DNA from: Planctomycetota bacterium
Lineage (GTDB): Bacteria; Planctomycetota; Planctomycetia; Pirellulales; UBA7805
NCBI GenBank assembly: GCA_021413705.1
Contig: JAIOPX010000008.1
Location: 1-38,738, forward strand
Direction of reading: 5' to 3'
Length of the DNA stretch: 38,738 nucleotides
Part shown: in pieces, positions 32,403 through 38,738 of the stretch
Numbering within the stretch: position 1 is the stretch's first letter
Layout: every line of letters starts with the position of its first letter
Program-made: the position numbers and the translations under genes
Notes under the pieces: model-generated
Told to the model about the DNA's origin: nothing
The model's database searches: none
The model's input: the letters and a program-made list of their open reading frames with translations, nothing else

Positions 32403-33590
32403 ATGTCCAGCGTTCGGCTCCTCGTCGGTACGAAAAAGGGGGGGTTCGTCCTTACATCCGATGGCAAGCGACAGAAGTGGGACGTTAGCGGGCCCCACTT
32501 CGCGGGGTGGGAAATCTATCACATGAAGGGGTCGTTGACGGATCCCAACCGGATTTACGCTTCCCAGTCGAGCAGTTGGTTCGGCCAGGTGATTCAGCGA
32601 TCCGACGACGGTGGCAAGACCTGGTTCACTCCGGGCAGCAGCCCCGAGGACCTCAAGTCGCCCAACGGCATGCCGAAAGGCGAATCCAATATGTTCGTTT
32701 ACGACGCGTCCGCAGAGACCGGCAAGCCGCTCACCACGCACCAGTGGTACGACGACACGCAGCACCCTTGGGAGTTCAAGCGCGTGTGGCACCTCGAGCC
32801 GTCGCTCGATGATCCAGACACAGTCTATGCGGGGGTGGAGGACGCGGCCTTGTTTCGCTCGACCGATGGCGGGAAATCGTGGCACGAGCTCTCAGGCCTG
32901 CGCGGCCACGGCACGGGGCCCAAATGGTCGCCCGGCGCGGGAGGCATGGGTCTGCACACGATTGTTCAAGATCCGAAAAATCCAAAACGGATGTTCATCG
33001 CAATCTCAGCTGCGGGGGCGTTTCGCACGGACGATGGCGGCACGTCGTGGAAAGCGATCAACCGGGGACTTAGGAACCCCTACCTGCCGGAGCCGACGCC
33101 CGAGGTGGGATTTTGCGTGCATCGCATTACCATGCACGCTTCGCGGCCGGACACGCTCTTTATGCAGTTGCACCAGGGGGGTGGCATCTACCGCACCGAC
33201 AACGGGGGCGACCAATGGACCGAGGTGAACGGAAACCTGCCGACCGATTTCGGCTTTCCGATTGAGGTCCATGCCCACGAGGCCGACACCGTGTACGTGA
33301 TTCCGATGGACCCCAACTTGCGCGTTCCGCCCGAGGGGAAGCTGCGCGTCTTTCGCAGCCGCGTGGGGGGCCACGAGTGGGAGCCGCTGGCCAAGGGTTT
33401 GCCGGACCGCGATTGCTATGTCAACGTGCTGCGCGACGCCACGTCGATCGATACGCTTGATCCCTGCGGCATTTATTTCGGCACCAGCGGCGGACAAGTG
33501 TATGTCTCGGCCGACGGTGGCGACAACTGGACGGCCGCCTGCACGCATCTGCCGTACGTGCTGTCCGTCGAAGCACAGACGCTGGCGTAG
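32403..33590 (+). CDS. BNR/Asp-box repeat propeller protein (sialidase-like fold)
   Basis: The 395-residue protein contains at least five Asp-box motifs: [42 protein letters not shown] and [11 protein letters not shown], spaced as in sialidase or VPS10-type propellers. There is no signal peptide ([20 protein letters not shown]), so it is likely cytoplasmic, unlike sialidases, and the catalytic Arg triad of sialidases cannot be recognised. ATG 32403 has GGAG eight bases upstream; the open frame upstream to 32070 is not protein-like. A MoaD-like gene follows after 47 bases, so the two probably form an operon. Role unknown. Confidence 0.88.
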   Translation: MSSVRLLVGTKKGGFVLTSDGKRQKWDVSGPHFAGWEIYHMKGSLTDPNRIYASQSSSWFGQVIQRSDDGGKTWFTPGSSPEDLKSPNGMPKGESNMFVYDASAETGKPLTTHQWYDDTQHPWEFKRVWHLEPSLDDPDTVYAGVEDAALFRSTDGGKSWHELSGLRGHGTGPKWSPGAGGMGLHTIVQDPKNPKRMFIAISAAGAFRTDDGGTSWKAINRGLRNPYLPEPTPEVGFCVHRITMHASRPDTLFMQLHQGGGIYRTDNGGDQWTEVNGNLPTDFGFPIEVHAHEADTVYVIPMDPNLRVPPEGKLRVFRSRVGGHEWEPLAKGLPDRDCYVNVLRDATSIDTLDPCGIYFGTSGGQVYVSADGGDNWTAACTHLPYVLSVEAQTLA

Positions 33591-33637
33591 TTCCACTTTA
33601 GTTAACTTAGTTTTCGCGCCTAGAAGCTGCAACGGCC

Positions 33638-33934
33638 ATGATTCACGTCCATCTCCCCTATCATCTGCGAATACTCGCCCAAATCAGCGGCGACGTGGAG
33701 CTTGAGGTGGAGGGCCCCGTCACGCAGCGGTCGGTGCTCGATGCGCTCGAGGCCCGCTACCCGATGCTGCGTGGCACGACCCGCGACCAGATCACCGCCG
33801 CCCGGCGTCCGTACTTGCGGTTCTATGCCTGCGAGCAAGACCTGTCGCTGGAGCCGCCGGATGCGCCGCTCCCCGCGGCAGTTGCCGCGGGCGAGGAGCC
33901 CTACCTGATTATTGGGGCGATTGCCGGGGGGTAA
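33638..33934 (+). CDS. MoaD/ThiS-family ubiquitin-like sulfur carrier
   Basis: The 98-residue protein has a beta-grasp pattern: [39 protein letters not shown], and a C-terminus ending GAIAGG. The terminal Gly-Gly is what MoaD and ThiS proteins use for adenylation and thiocarboxylate formation. No moaE, thiG or E1-like gene is in the window, so the pathway is open: molybdopterin, thiamine, or another sulfur transfer. It lies directly after the BNR propeller gene, suggesting that the two work together. Confidence 0.82.
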   Translation: MIHVHLPYHLRILAQISGDVELEVEGPVTQRSVLDALEARYPMLRGTTRDQITAARRPYLRFYACEQDLSLEPPDAPLPAAVAAGEEPYLIIGAIAGG

Positions 33935-33948
33935 AGCGAAGACAAGGA

Positions 33949-33971
33949 TCTCGATCAAGTAGAGATCGAGA
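33949..33971 (+). terminator. Stem-loop after the MoaD-like gene
   Basis: TCTCGATC (33949-33956) pairs with GATCGAGA (33964-33971) around a 7-base loop, 15 bases after the stop codon. No T-run follows, so termination is only possible, not shown. Confidence 0.3.
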
Positions 33972-34059
33972 GATTCGTCAAATTTATCGAAACGCCTCGG
34001 CCTGATGCTGGCGCTGGTCCAGGTTCCGCAGCATGAGGCGGCGGCGGCGCAGAACGGAT

Positions 34060-34374
34060 CTAACTCCATCCCACCAGCACGCCGGCGTACAGCGTCGCCG
34101 CGCACAGAACCACCGCGCTGATTCCGCAGATCACGCCCACGAAGGTTCGCCCGAACAGGCTGCCGACGGCGACGCAGGGCAAGTACAGCCGCAGCGCGAA
34201 GATGAACACAGACCCCGCGACAACAGGCCACGGCCCGACGTGCCGCCAGTTGTGGCTAAGCAGCGTGGAGAAATGCACCGGCGCGATGATGCAGCAATCG
34301 ATCAGCCACGCGCCGGTCCAACACACGGCGGCGATTGTGCCAAGCATATCGACTTGAATCCGGGGCTGGTCCAT
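34060..34374 (-). CDS. Small membrane protein, hypothetical
   Basis: The 104-residue product has three hydrophobic segments, at about residues 11-32 (LGTIAAVCWTGAWLIDCCII), 49-70 (VVAGSVFIFALRLYLPCVAV) and 78-102 (FVGVICGISAVVLCAATLYA). The start at 34374 is preceded by GGCGGG. It is on the opposite strand from its neighbours and stands alone. No family recognised. The coherent membrane pattern is the main reason to accept it as a gene. Confidence 0.6.
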   Translation of the reverse strand: MDQPRIQVDMLGTIAAVCWTGAWLIDCCIIAPVHFSTLLSHNWRHVGPWPVVAGSVFIFALRLYLPCVAVGSLFGRTFVGVICGISAVVLCAATLYAGVLVGWS

Positions 34375-34560
34375 CCCGCCATTCTAGCATGCCGCCGAAG
34401 GCCGTTTTGGGCCGTAAAACCCGCGGAAACTGGGCCCCATTGCTGTGGCCGAGAAACCTGCGCTGCGGATGCATTTTCGGCCAGAACCTCTTGGCCCGAC
34501 TGGCCCGCTCGACTACGTTGCTCATTGGCGCTCCATCCTGCTGTCAGCCCCATTGAACAC

Positions 34561-34946
34561 ATGCGCCCGGATCGCATCAACGAGTTGACTCGGGCTTACG
34601 AGGAGTCGTTTGCCGAACGTGGTAACATTACGCCCGGCGATCCGTTGGAGTTTCATCTCTATCATTTGGCTCGCTATTGGAGTCGCCTCGTCGGATTTTG
34701 CAGACATGATCCATCCTCGGCGGAGAGTCTTGTAGAGAGTGATCTGGGCGCGTGCGTTCAATTGGGTTCGGAGTTCGCCAACGCGCAGATCGATCCGAAC
34801 TGCTCGATTTACAAGCAGTGGCGGAAGTGCTGGGGCGGACGCAGGCTATTTTGCACAACCGGCCGGTGACCCTGGCGGATCTTGAAGCGGCCTCCGGGGC
34901 GTTCGACCGATGCCTGGCGGAGCTGAACTACAATCCTTGGAACTGA
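34561..34946 (+). pseudogene. Hypothetical gene split by a frameshift
   Basis: From ATG 34561 one frame reads MRPDRINELTRAYEESFAER, then GDPLEFHLYHLARYWSRLV and on to about residue 80. Around 34810-34820 the protein-like sequence moves to another frame, with LDLQAVAEVLGRTQAILHNR, ADLEAASGAFDRCLAELNYN and a stop at 34944-34946. The joined product would be about 128 residues, mostly helical. The shift is what a one-base deletion would give, and no slippery heptamer is seen at the overlap, so programmed frameshifting is unlikely. A sequencing error is possible. No family recognised. Confidence 0.5.
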
Positions 34947-34964
34947 CAACGAAAGGCAACATTC

Positions 34965-35456
34965 ATGGCGATCAAAGCAGGAGTGTGGATCGATCACAAG
35001 CAGGCCACAGTGGTGCTGCTGACCGACGCGGGCCAGGAAATCAAGAAAGTTCAATCGGGCATCGGAGCCCCCGAGCAACCGGGCGCCGCGTCGAAGTTGA
35101 AGCACAAGTACACGAAGAACGACTATGTCGCCGAGGATCGGCTGCAGCGCAAGGACGTCAGCCAACGAAACAAGTACTACGACGACGTGCTCGCCTCCCT
35201 GCGGGGTGCGGAAGCGATTCTGATCCTCGGCCCCGGTGAAGCAAAGGGAGAGTTCAGCAAACGAATCAAAACCAAAAAGCTCCCCGGCCGCGTCGTCGAG
35301 TTGGAAACGACCGACAAGATGTCCGATCGTCAGATCGCCGCGAAAGTGAGCCTGCACTTTGCCCCGGCCGCCGCTAAGAAATCGGTTGCGCCCAAGAAAA
35401 GGCCCAAGACCGCAATCGCCAGTCCAGGCAAACGCACGAAGATGTCGAATAAGTAA
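34965..35456 (+). CDS. Release-factor-like (eRF1 domain 2-type) protein, hypothetical
   Basis: The 163-residue product starts MAIKAGVWIDHKQATVVLLT and contains AEDRLQRKDVSQRNKYYDDV and AEAILILGPGEAKGEFSKRI. This order, a beta strand with a tyrosine-rich helix and then a GPGEAK loop, resembles bacterial proteins related to the second domain of archaeal/eukaryotic release factor eRF1. The C-terminal 30 residues are Lys/Pro-rich (KKSVAPKKRPKTAIASPGKR), suggesting nucleic-acid or ribosome binding. ATG 34965 has AAAGG at suitable spacing. It begins 18 bases after the frameshifted gene. Function unknown. Confidence 0.68.
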   Translation: MAIKAGVWIDHKQATVVLLTDAGQEIKKVQSGIGAPEQPGAASKLKHKYTKNDYVAEDRLQRKDVSQRNKYYDDVLASLRGAEAILILGPGEAKGEFSKRIKTKKLPGRVVELETTDKMSDRQIAAKVSLHFAPAAAKKSVAPKKRPKTAIASPGKRTKMSNK

Positions 35457-35500
35457 CGATCGGAACCGGACCGTGGACGCTGTTGCTGGGAGCTAGACTC

Positions 35501-37129
35501 TCATCGATGCATGTCAATGCTGAACCCTGCCGAGATCCCGCTGGTGACCAATGGCTCGAGTTGAGAGCCGTCGAGATTGGCCCGCCAGATTTTGGACAAC
35601 TCGATGATGTAGAGCTTTCCTGTTGGCGAATCCACGTAGAAATCTCGGACGTCCCCCAGTCCGCTGCCGATCAGCAGCTCAACATTCGAGCCGTCCAGGT
35701 TGCATCGGTAAATGCGGCTGTAGCTATTGGATCCGACGTCGTACCGGTCTTTGTAGTATATTTTTTGCTGCACGGTATCCACCGTCATCGCCGTCACAAA
35801 GTGAGCGGTGGCAATCGTTTCCACACCGGTGCCGTTCAGGTTCATGCGGCAGATCTTGTCGTTATTAAAATCGGACCAATAAATCTTCCCCGCGGCGGTG
35901 TCTAGTCCAAGGCAGTAGGGCCAACGCGTGGCGAGGATTGTTTCAACATTGGTGCCATCGAGATTCGCGCGCCGAATTAGACCGTCGTGGCCGTAATCAA
36001 CCGTATCGACGAAATACATCTTGCCGGCCGCAGGATCCAACGCGATGTCCATCAAGGTGGATTGAATGGTCGGCCCGAAATTGAAGGTCACCAGCGATTG
36101 GAGATTCGTACCGTCCAAGTTGGCGCGGTAGATCGTGTCTCGATCTGAATCCGTGAAATAGATCTTGCCGGCGCCATGGTCGATGGTCAGCCGAGCCGGA
36201 CTGAGCAGGGGCGTCGAAATCAGCGTTACGCGATTCGTGCCATCGGCATTGGACCTGACCAGTTTTTTCCCGCTGTACTCCAGCCAATAAAGAATTCCCG
36301 GAGCCGGCGGGCTGGGCTGGCCGGTGGTTGTTCCACCCGTGGATGTGCCGCCAGTCGTGGTTCCACCAGTCGTAGTCCCTCCTGTGGAAGTGCCGCCCGT
36401 CGTGGTGCCCGCACCTCCCGTGGTGGTACCTGCTCCACCGGTCGACGTGCTGGAGACCGGCGTCGTGGCAGAGATCTGCTCCGGCGGGACGGTCCCGACT
36501 GCAAAGCATTCAGCCAGGTTGGAATTCTGGTCGCTTTCCGGCCGCCAGAAATGCGCATAGTAAGCACAAAACCGCGGGTCGATAACTCCGGGGGCATACG
36601 ACGTGCCATGGCCATCGCCCAGCGTGACATTCTCAAGTTGAAAGTGTCGGGGCGCATTGCCGCCCGGCCAGCCGGTGACTGGGTCGTTTAATTGACCGAT
36701 GGTCTGGCCGATGACCTTTGCCTCGGTCAATTTGTAGTCCAAAAGCACAATCCGGTCTGCATCGGGCGAAGAACGGAACTGCCAGGCGTTGGCATTGAAT
36801 CCATAGCTGGAGGCTTGTGGCCGGTTCACGTCATCCGGGCAGAGCAGGACGGCGGTCCCCCCTTGGATATATTGACTGAGGCGTTGCGTCCAGGCGATCC
36901 CTCGCACCGGCTGTGATGAATTGCGGCTATTGGCACGGGTCCAGGCCGACCAAACCTGCCGTTGGTTGCTCGCGCACTGCGCCTGGCGGCTGCGGCCCCG
37001 CGCCATTCCCAGGGCTGGCACGAGCAAGGCAATCAGAATCACGATTACCGTGATCACCACCAACAGTTCGACGAGCGAGAATCCGTCGCCTGCCGCAGCA
37101 CTACAATGCCGCCGTTTTTTCAAACACAT
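35501..37129 (-). CDS. Prepilin-type N-terminal domain fused to a YWTD beta-propeller
   Basis: The 542-residue product begins with a type IV prepilin/pseudopilin signal: basic leader, then GFSLVELLVVITVIVILIAL with Glu at the fifth mature position, cleaved after Gly16. Residues about 40-215 resemble the planctomycete pseudopilin body (CASNQRQVWSAWTRANSRNS, GDGHGTSYAPGVID). A Thr-Gly-Ser low-complexity linker covers about 226-270. From about 280 to the end there are six LDL-receptor class B-like repeats: ILYWLEYSGKKLVRSNADG, KIYFTDSDRDTIYRANLDG, KIYWSDFNNDKICRMNLNG and others. The protein is probably inserted by a type II secretion-like system and displays the propeller. The fusion is unusual. 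It is divergent from the AraC-type regulator. Confidence 0.87.
   Translation of the reverse strand: MCLKKRRHCSAAAGDGFSLVELLVVITVIVILIALLVPALGMARGRSRQAQCASNQRQVWSAWTRANSRNSSQPVRGIAWTQRLSQYIQGGTAVLLCPDDVNRPQASSYGFNANAWQFRSSPDADRIVLLDYKLTEAKVIGQTIGQLNDPVTGWPGGNAPRHFQLENVTLGDGHGTSYAPGVIDPRFCAYYAHFWRPESDQNSNLAECFAVGTVPPEQISATTPVSSTSTGGAGTTTGGAGTTTGGTSTGGTTTGGTTTGGTSTGGTTTGQPSPPAPGILYWLEYSGKKLVRSNADGTNRVTLISTPLLSPARLTIDHGAGKIYFTDSDRDTIYRANLDGTNLQSLVTFNFGPTIQSTLMDIALDPAAGKMYFVDTVDYGHDGLIRRANLDGTNVETILATRWPYCLGLDTAAGKIYWSDFNNDKICRMNLNGTGVETIATAHFVTAMTVDTVQQKIYYKDRYDVGSNSYSRIYRCNLDGSNVELLIGSGLGDVRDFYVDSPTGKLYIIELSKIWRANLDGSQLEPLVTSGISAGFSIDMHR
36318..36455. repeat. Minisatellite encoding the Thr-Gly linker
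   Basis: Short units of 15 to 18 bases around GTGGTTCCACC and GTGGTGCC recur about eight times. On the minus strand they encode TTTGG- and TSTGG-type residues between the prepilin body and the propeller. Copy number is likely to vary between strains. Confidence 0.75.
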
Positions 37130-37279
37130 CCCAAGGTTCCAGGCATTGCCGCATCATCACCGCGTAATCCCGTATGCGCGAATGTGTACTATATACCCTG
37201 CGCAGGTCTCTCCGAAGGCAAATTAAGCCATTTCGGGGGCAATAATCTCTTGCCAATCCCACGAGCTGGATCAATTTAA

Positions 37280-37307
37280 TTGACAATTATAGACAAAATG
37301 CTATCTT
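37280..37307 (+). promoter_or_regulatory. Candidate sigma-70-type promoter of the AraC-type regulator
   Basis: TTGACA (37280-37285) and TATCTT (37302-37307) are separated by 16 bases. A perfect palindrome GACAATTGTC lies at 37313-37322, near the expected transcription start, and AATTG-A-CAATT overlaps the -35 box. Both could bind the regulator itself. The leader to ATG 37393 would be about 80 bases. Confidence 0.45.
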
Positions 37308-37392
37308 TTTGGGACAATTGTCGCGCGTCCCGATCGGCGCGTCCCGCCCGAATTCCATCGTCCCACGCCAGCGTCTTGGGGAGTTGACCTTC

Positions 37393-38619
37393 ATGCCCGC
37401 CATGCGCCGCGTTGTCGTAATGATCGATTTGAACTGGCCGCTGGCGCATCACTTTCATGTGTTCGCGGGCATCGACCGTTATGCCCGCGAAAGCGGCAAG
37501 TGGGACTACAACATCAATCCGCATGCCGACCTGCTGCTGACCGGCCGGCGGCGCGGTCCAGCCCCTGACGGCATTCTGGCTCGGGCCACGCCGTCGCTGG
37601 TCAAATCGGCCCGCGCGGCCAACGTGCCGGTGGTCAACGTGTGGCTCAATTCGCGTGCCCGCGGCGTGCCGAGCGTGCTGCACGACGCCGAAGAATCGGG
37701 CCGCATGGCGGCCCGGCACATGCTGGCTCGGGGGTTTCGCCGCTTCGCCTACCTGGGCATCGCGCGCGACCGCTGCTCGGTGTTGCAACTCTCCGGATTC
37801 CGCGCGACATTGATTGAAGCGGGGTACGACTGCAACGCTTGCTGGGTGTCAAGATATTGCTCGCGCGACGGCTTGCAGTGGCAGCGATTCCAGGCCCGCC
37901 TAGGGGCCTGGATCGACGCTTGGACCCCGCCGCTGGGCGTGTTCGCCACGCACGATCTGGTGGGCCGGTATGTGGTCGACGCCTGCCAGCAGCACGGCCT
38001 GAACGTCCCGTCCGACGTTGCGTTGCTGGGGTCGTTCAACGAGCCGATGATCTGCAACAACCCGAAGCCGACGCTGTCGAGCATCGATTTCGGCTTTGAA
38101 GCGATCGGCTATCGAGCCGCCAAACTGCTGGACCAGATGATGGATGGGGCCAAGCCGCCGGAATGGCCGATCCTGGTGCCGCCGGCCGACCTGGTGGTGC
38201 GGGAGTCGAGCAACCTGTTTGCGGCGGACGACCCGGTGGTGTCCACCGCTTTGAAGTACATCGCGGACCACGTTTGCTCGCCGATCGCCGTGGACGACGT
38301 GGCCCGGCACGCGGCGGTCACTCGGCGAACCCTGGCCCGGTCGTTTCAAAAAACGCTGGGCAAGTCAATCCACCAGACGATCACTCACCTGCGGCTGGAG
38401 CGGGTAAAGCGGGAGCTGCTGGAGACGAAAAGCGCCCTGAAATCCATCGCCGAACGGTGCGGCTACCGCGACGCCATCCACCTCTGCAAGGTATTTCAGC
38501 GCGAGGAAAACATGGCCCCCAGCGCGTATCGAGCCTTGCGGACCACGATCGCCCAGGGTGCCGAACCGGAAACGGCGAAACGTGCGGGGAAGAAGAAAGG
38601 GCGAGAAAAGGCTGGGTAG
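37393..38619 (+). CDS. XylR-like transcriptional regulator: LacI-type sugar-binding domain with AraC HTH
   Basis: The 408-residue protein joins a periplasmic-binding-protein-like domain (about residues 5-270: VVVMIDLNWPLAHHFHVFAG, ARHMLARGFRRFAYLGIARD, LSSIDFGFEAIGYRAAKLLD) to an AraC-type double helix-turn-helix (about 280-385: VDDVARHAAVTRRTLARSFQ, then LKSIAERCGYRDAIHLCKVF). This is the layout of E. coli XylR. It probably senses a pentose or related sugar and activates or represses uptake genes; no sugar operon is in the window, so the ligand is unknown. ATG 37393 has GGGGAG upstream; ATG 37402 is in frame. The C-terminus is Lys/Arg-rich (KRAGKKKGREKAG). Confidence 0.9.
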   Translation: MPAMRRVVVMIDLNWPLAHHFHVFAGIDRYARESGKWDYNINPHADLLLTGRRRGPAPDGILARATPSLVKSARAANVPVVNVWLNSRARGVPSVLHDAEESGRMAARHMLARGFRRFAYLGIARDRCSVLQLSGFRATLIEAGYDCNACWVSRYCSRDGLQWQRFQARLGAWIDAWTPPLGVFATHDLVGRYVVDACQQHGLNVPSDVALLGSFNEPMICNNPKPTLSSIDFGFEAIGYRAAKLLDQMMDGAKPPEWPILVPPADLVVRESSNLFAADDPVVSTALKYIADHVCSPIAVDDVARHAAVTRRTLARSFQKTLGKSIHQTITHLRLERVKRELLETKSALKSIAERCGYRDAIHLCKVFQREENMAPSAYRALRTTIAQGAEPETAKRAGKKKGREKAG

Positions 38620-38657
38620 CGCGGTTGGGGAGAGTACACGCTAGCGAATTGAAAAGG

Positions 38658-38736
38658 AATGACCAATGACCAAGCTCCAATGACCAGTGGGCCTGCGCAT
38701 CTCTTATTGGTCATTGGGATTTGGTCATTGGTCATT
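38658..38736. repeat. Long inverted repeat made of AATGACC/GGTCATT units
   Basis: Two 29-base arms (38658-38686 and 38708-38736) are inverse copies of each other apart from a three-base mismatch (GCT against GAT on the other arm), around a 21-base loop. Each arm is itself built of AATGACCA units. It lies 38 bases after the regulator gene. It may end the transcript, or be a copy of a dispersed intergenic element; the window ends directly after it. Confidence 0.7.
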
Positions 38737-38738
38737 AA

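Noticed and set aside
34033-34560. N-terminal extension of the plus-strand frame at 34033
   Set aside because: Arg-rich low-complexity translation opposite a membrane-protein gene; the protein-like part starts at ATG 34561.
36318-36455. CRISPR-like array
   Set aside because: The repeats are short, contiguous and coding, with no spacers; they form a minisatellite within the linker.

Overview
The window looks like chromosomal DNA of a planctomycete, probably of the Pirellula group. The evidence is high GC, many secreted SUMF1 (formylglycine-generating-enzyme-like) proteins, SHD1 domains, a type II prepilin-like protein fused to a beta-propeller, an ECF sigma factor, a XylR-type AraC regulator, and an ssrA RNA whose tag reads AESNLALAA. 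This assignment is inference from gene content; no 16S rRNA is present. | Layout. 1-4270: sulfate uptake (cysT, cut by the window edge, and sbp) divergent from a sigma-54 activator, with a good -24/-12 promoter in front of sbp, then a TIM-barrel isomerase-like gene. 4490-6030: uppP, two GC-rich hairpins, and tmRNA with a textbook terminator. 6081-28985: a 23-kb block of envelope proteins built from a few recurring modules: CsgG-like domains, WD40-like propellers, SUMF1 domains and SHD1 domains. Two related gene pairs (WD40 protein followed by CsgG-CsgG-propeller-SUMF1 protein) lie on opposite strands around an operon of ECF sigma factor, membrane protein (anti-sigma candidate), a 51-codon ORF, a secreted protein and a single-domain CsgG protein. 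29145-31803: a small decayed toxin/immunity patch: a twice-frameshifted DUF2185-like gene, an addiction-module antitoxin with a truncated RelE/ParE toxin, and an intact-looking hipBA pair with an operator-like palindrome. 32403-35456: a BNR-repeat protein with a MoaD-like sulfur carrier, a small membrane protein, a frameshifted hypothetical and a release-factor-like protein. 35501-38736: prepilin/YWTD-propeller fusion, a XylR-like regulator, and a long inverted repeat. | The best candidate for an undescribed system is the 6081-28985 block. An ECF sigma factor sits in a compact operon with a CsgG-like lipoprotein-free secreted protein, while large flanking genes carry the same CsgG signature fused to propellers and SUMF1 domains. 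No SUMF1 copy here shows the paired cysteines used for formylglycine formation, so these are more likely binding or structural modules than sulfatase-activating enzymes. A shared role in sensing or assembling something at the cell envelope is inference.
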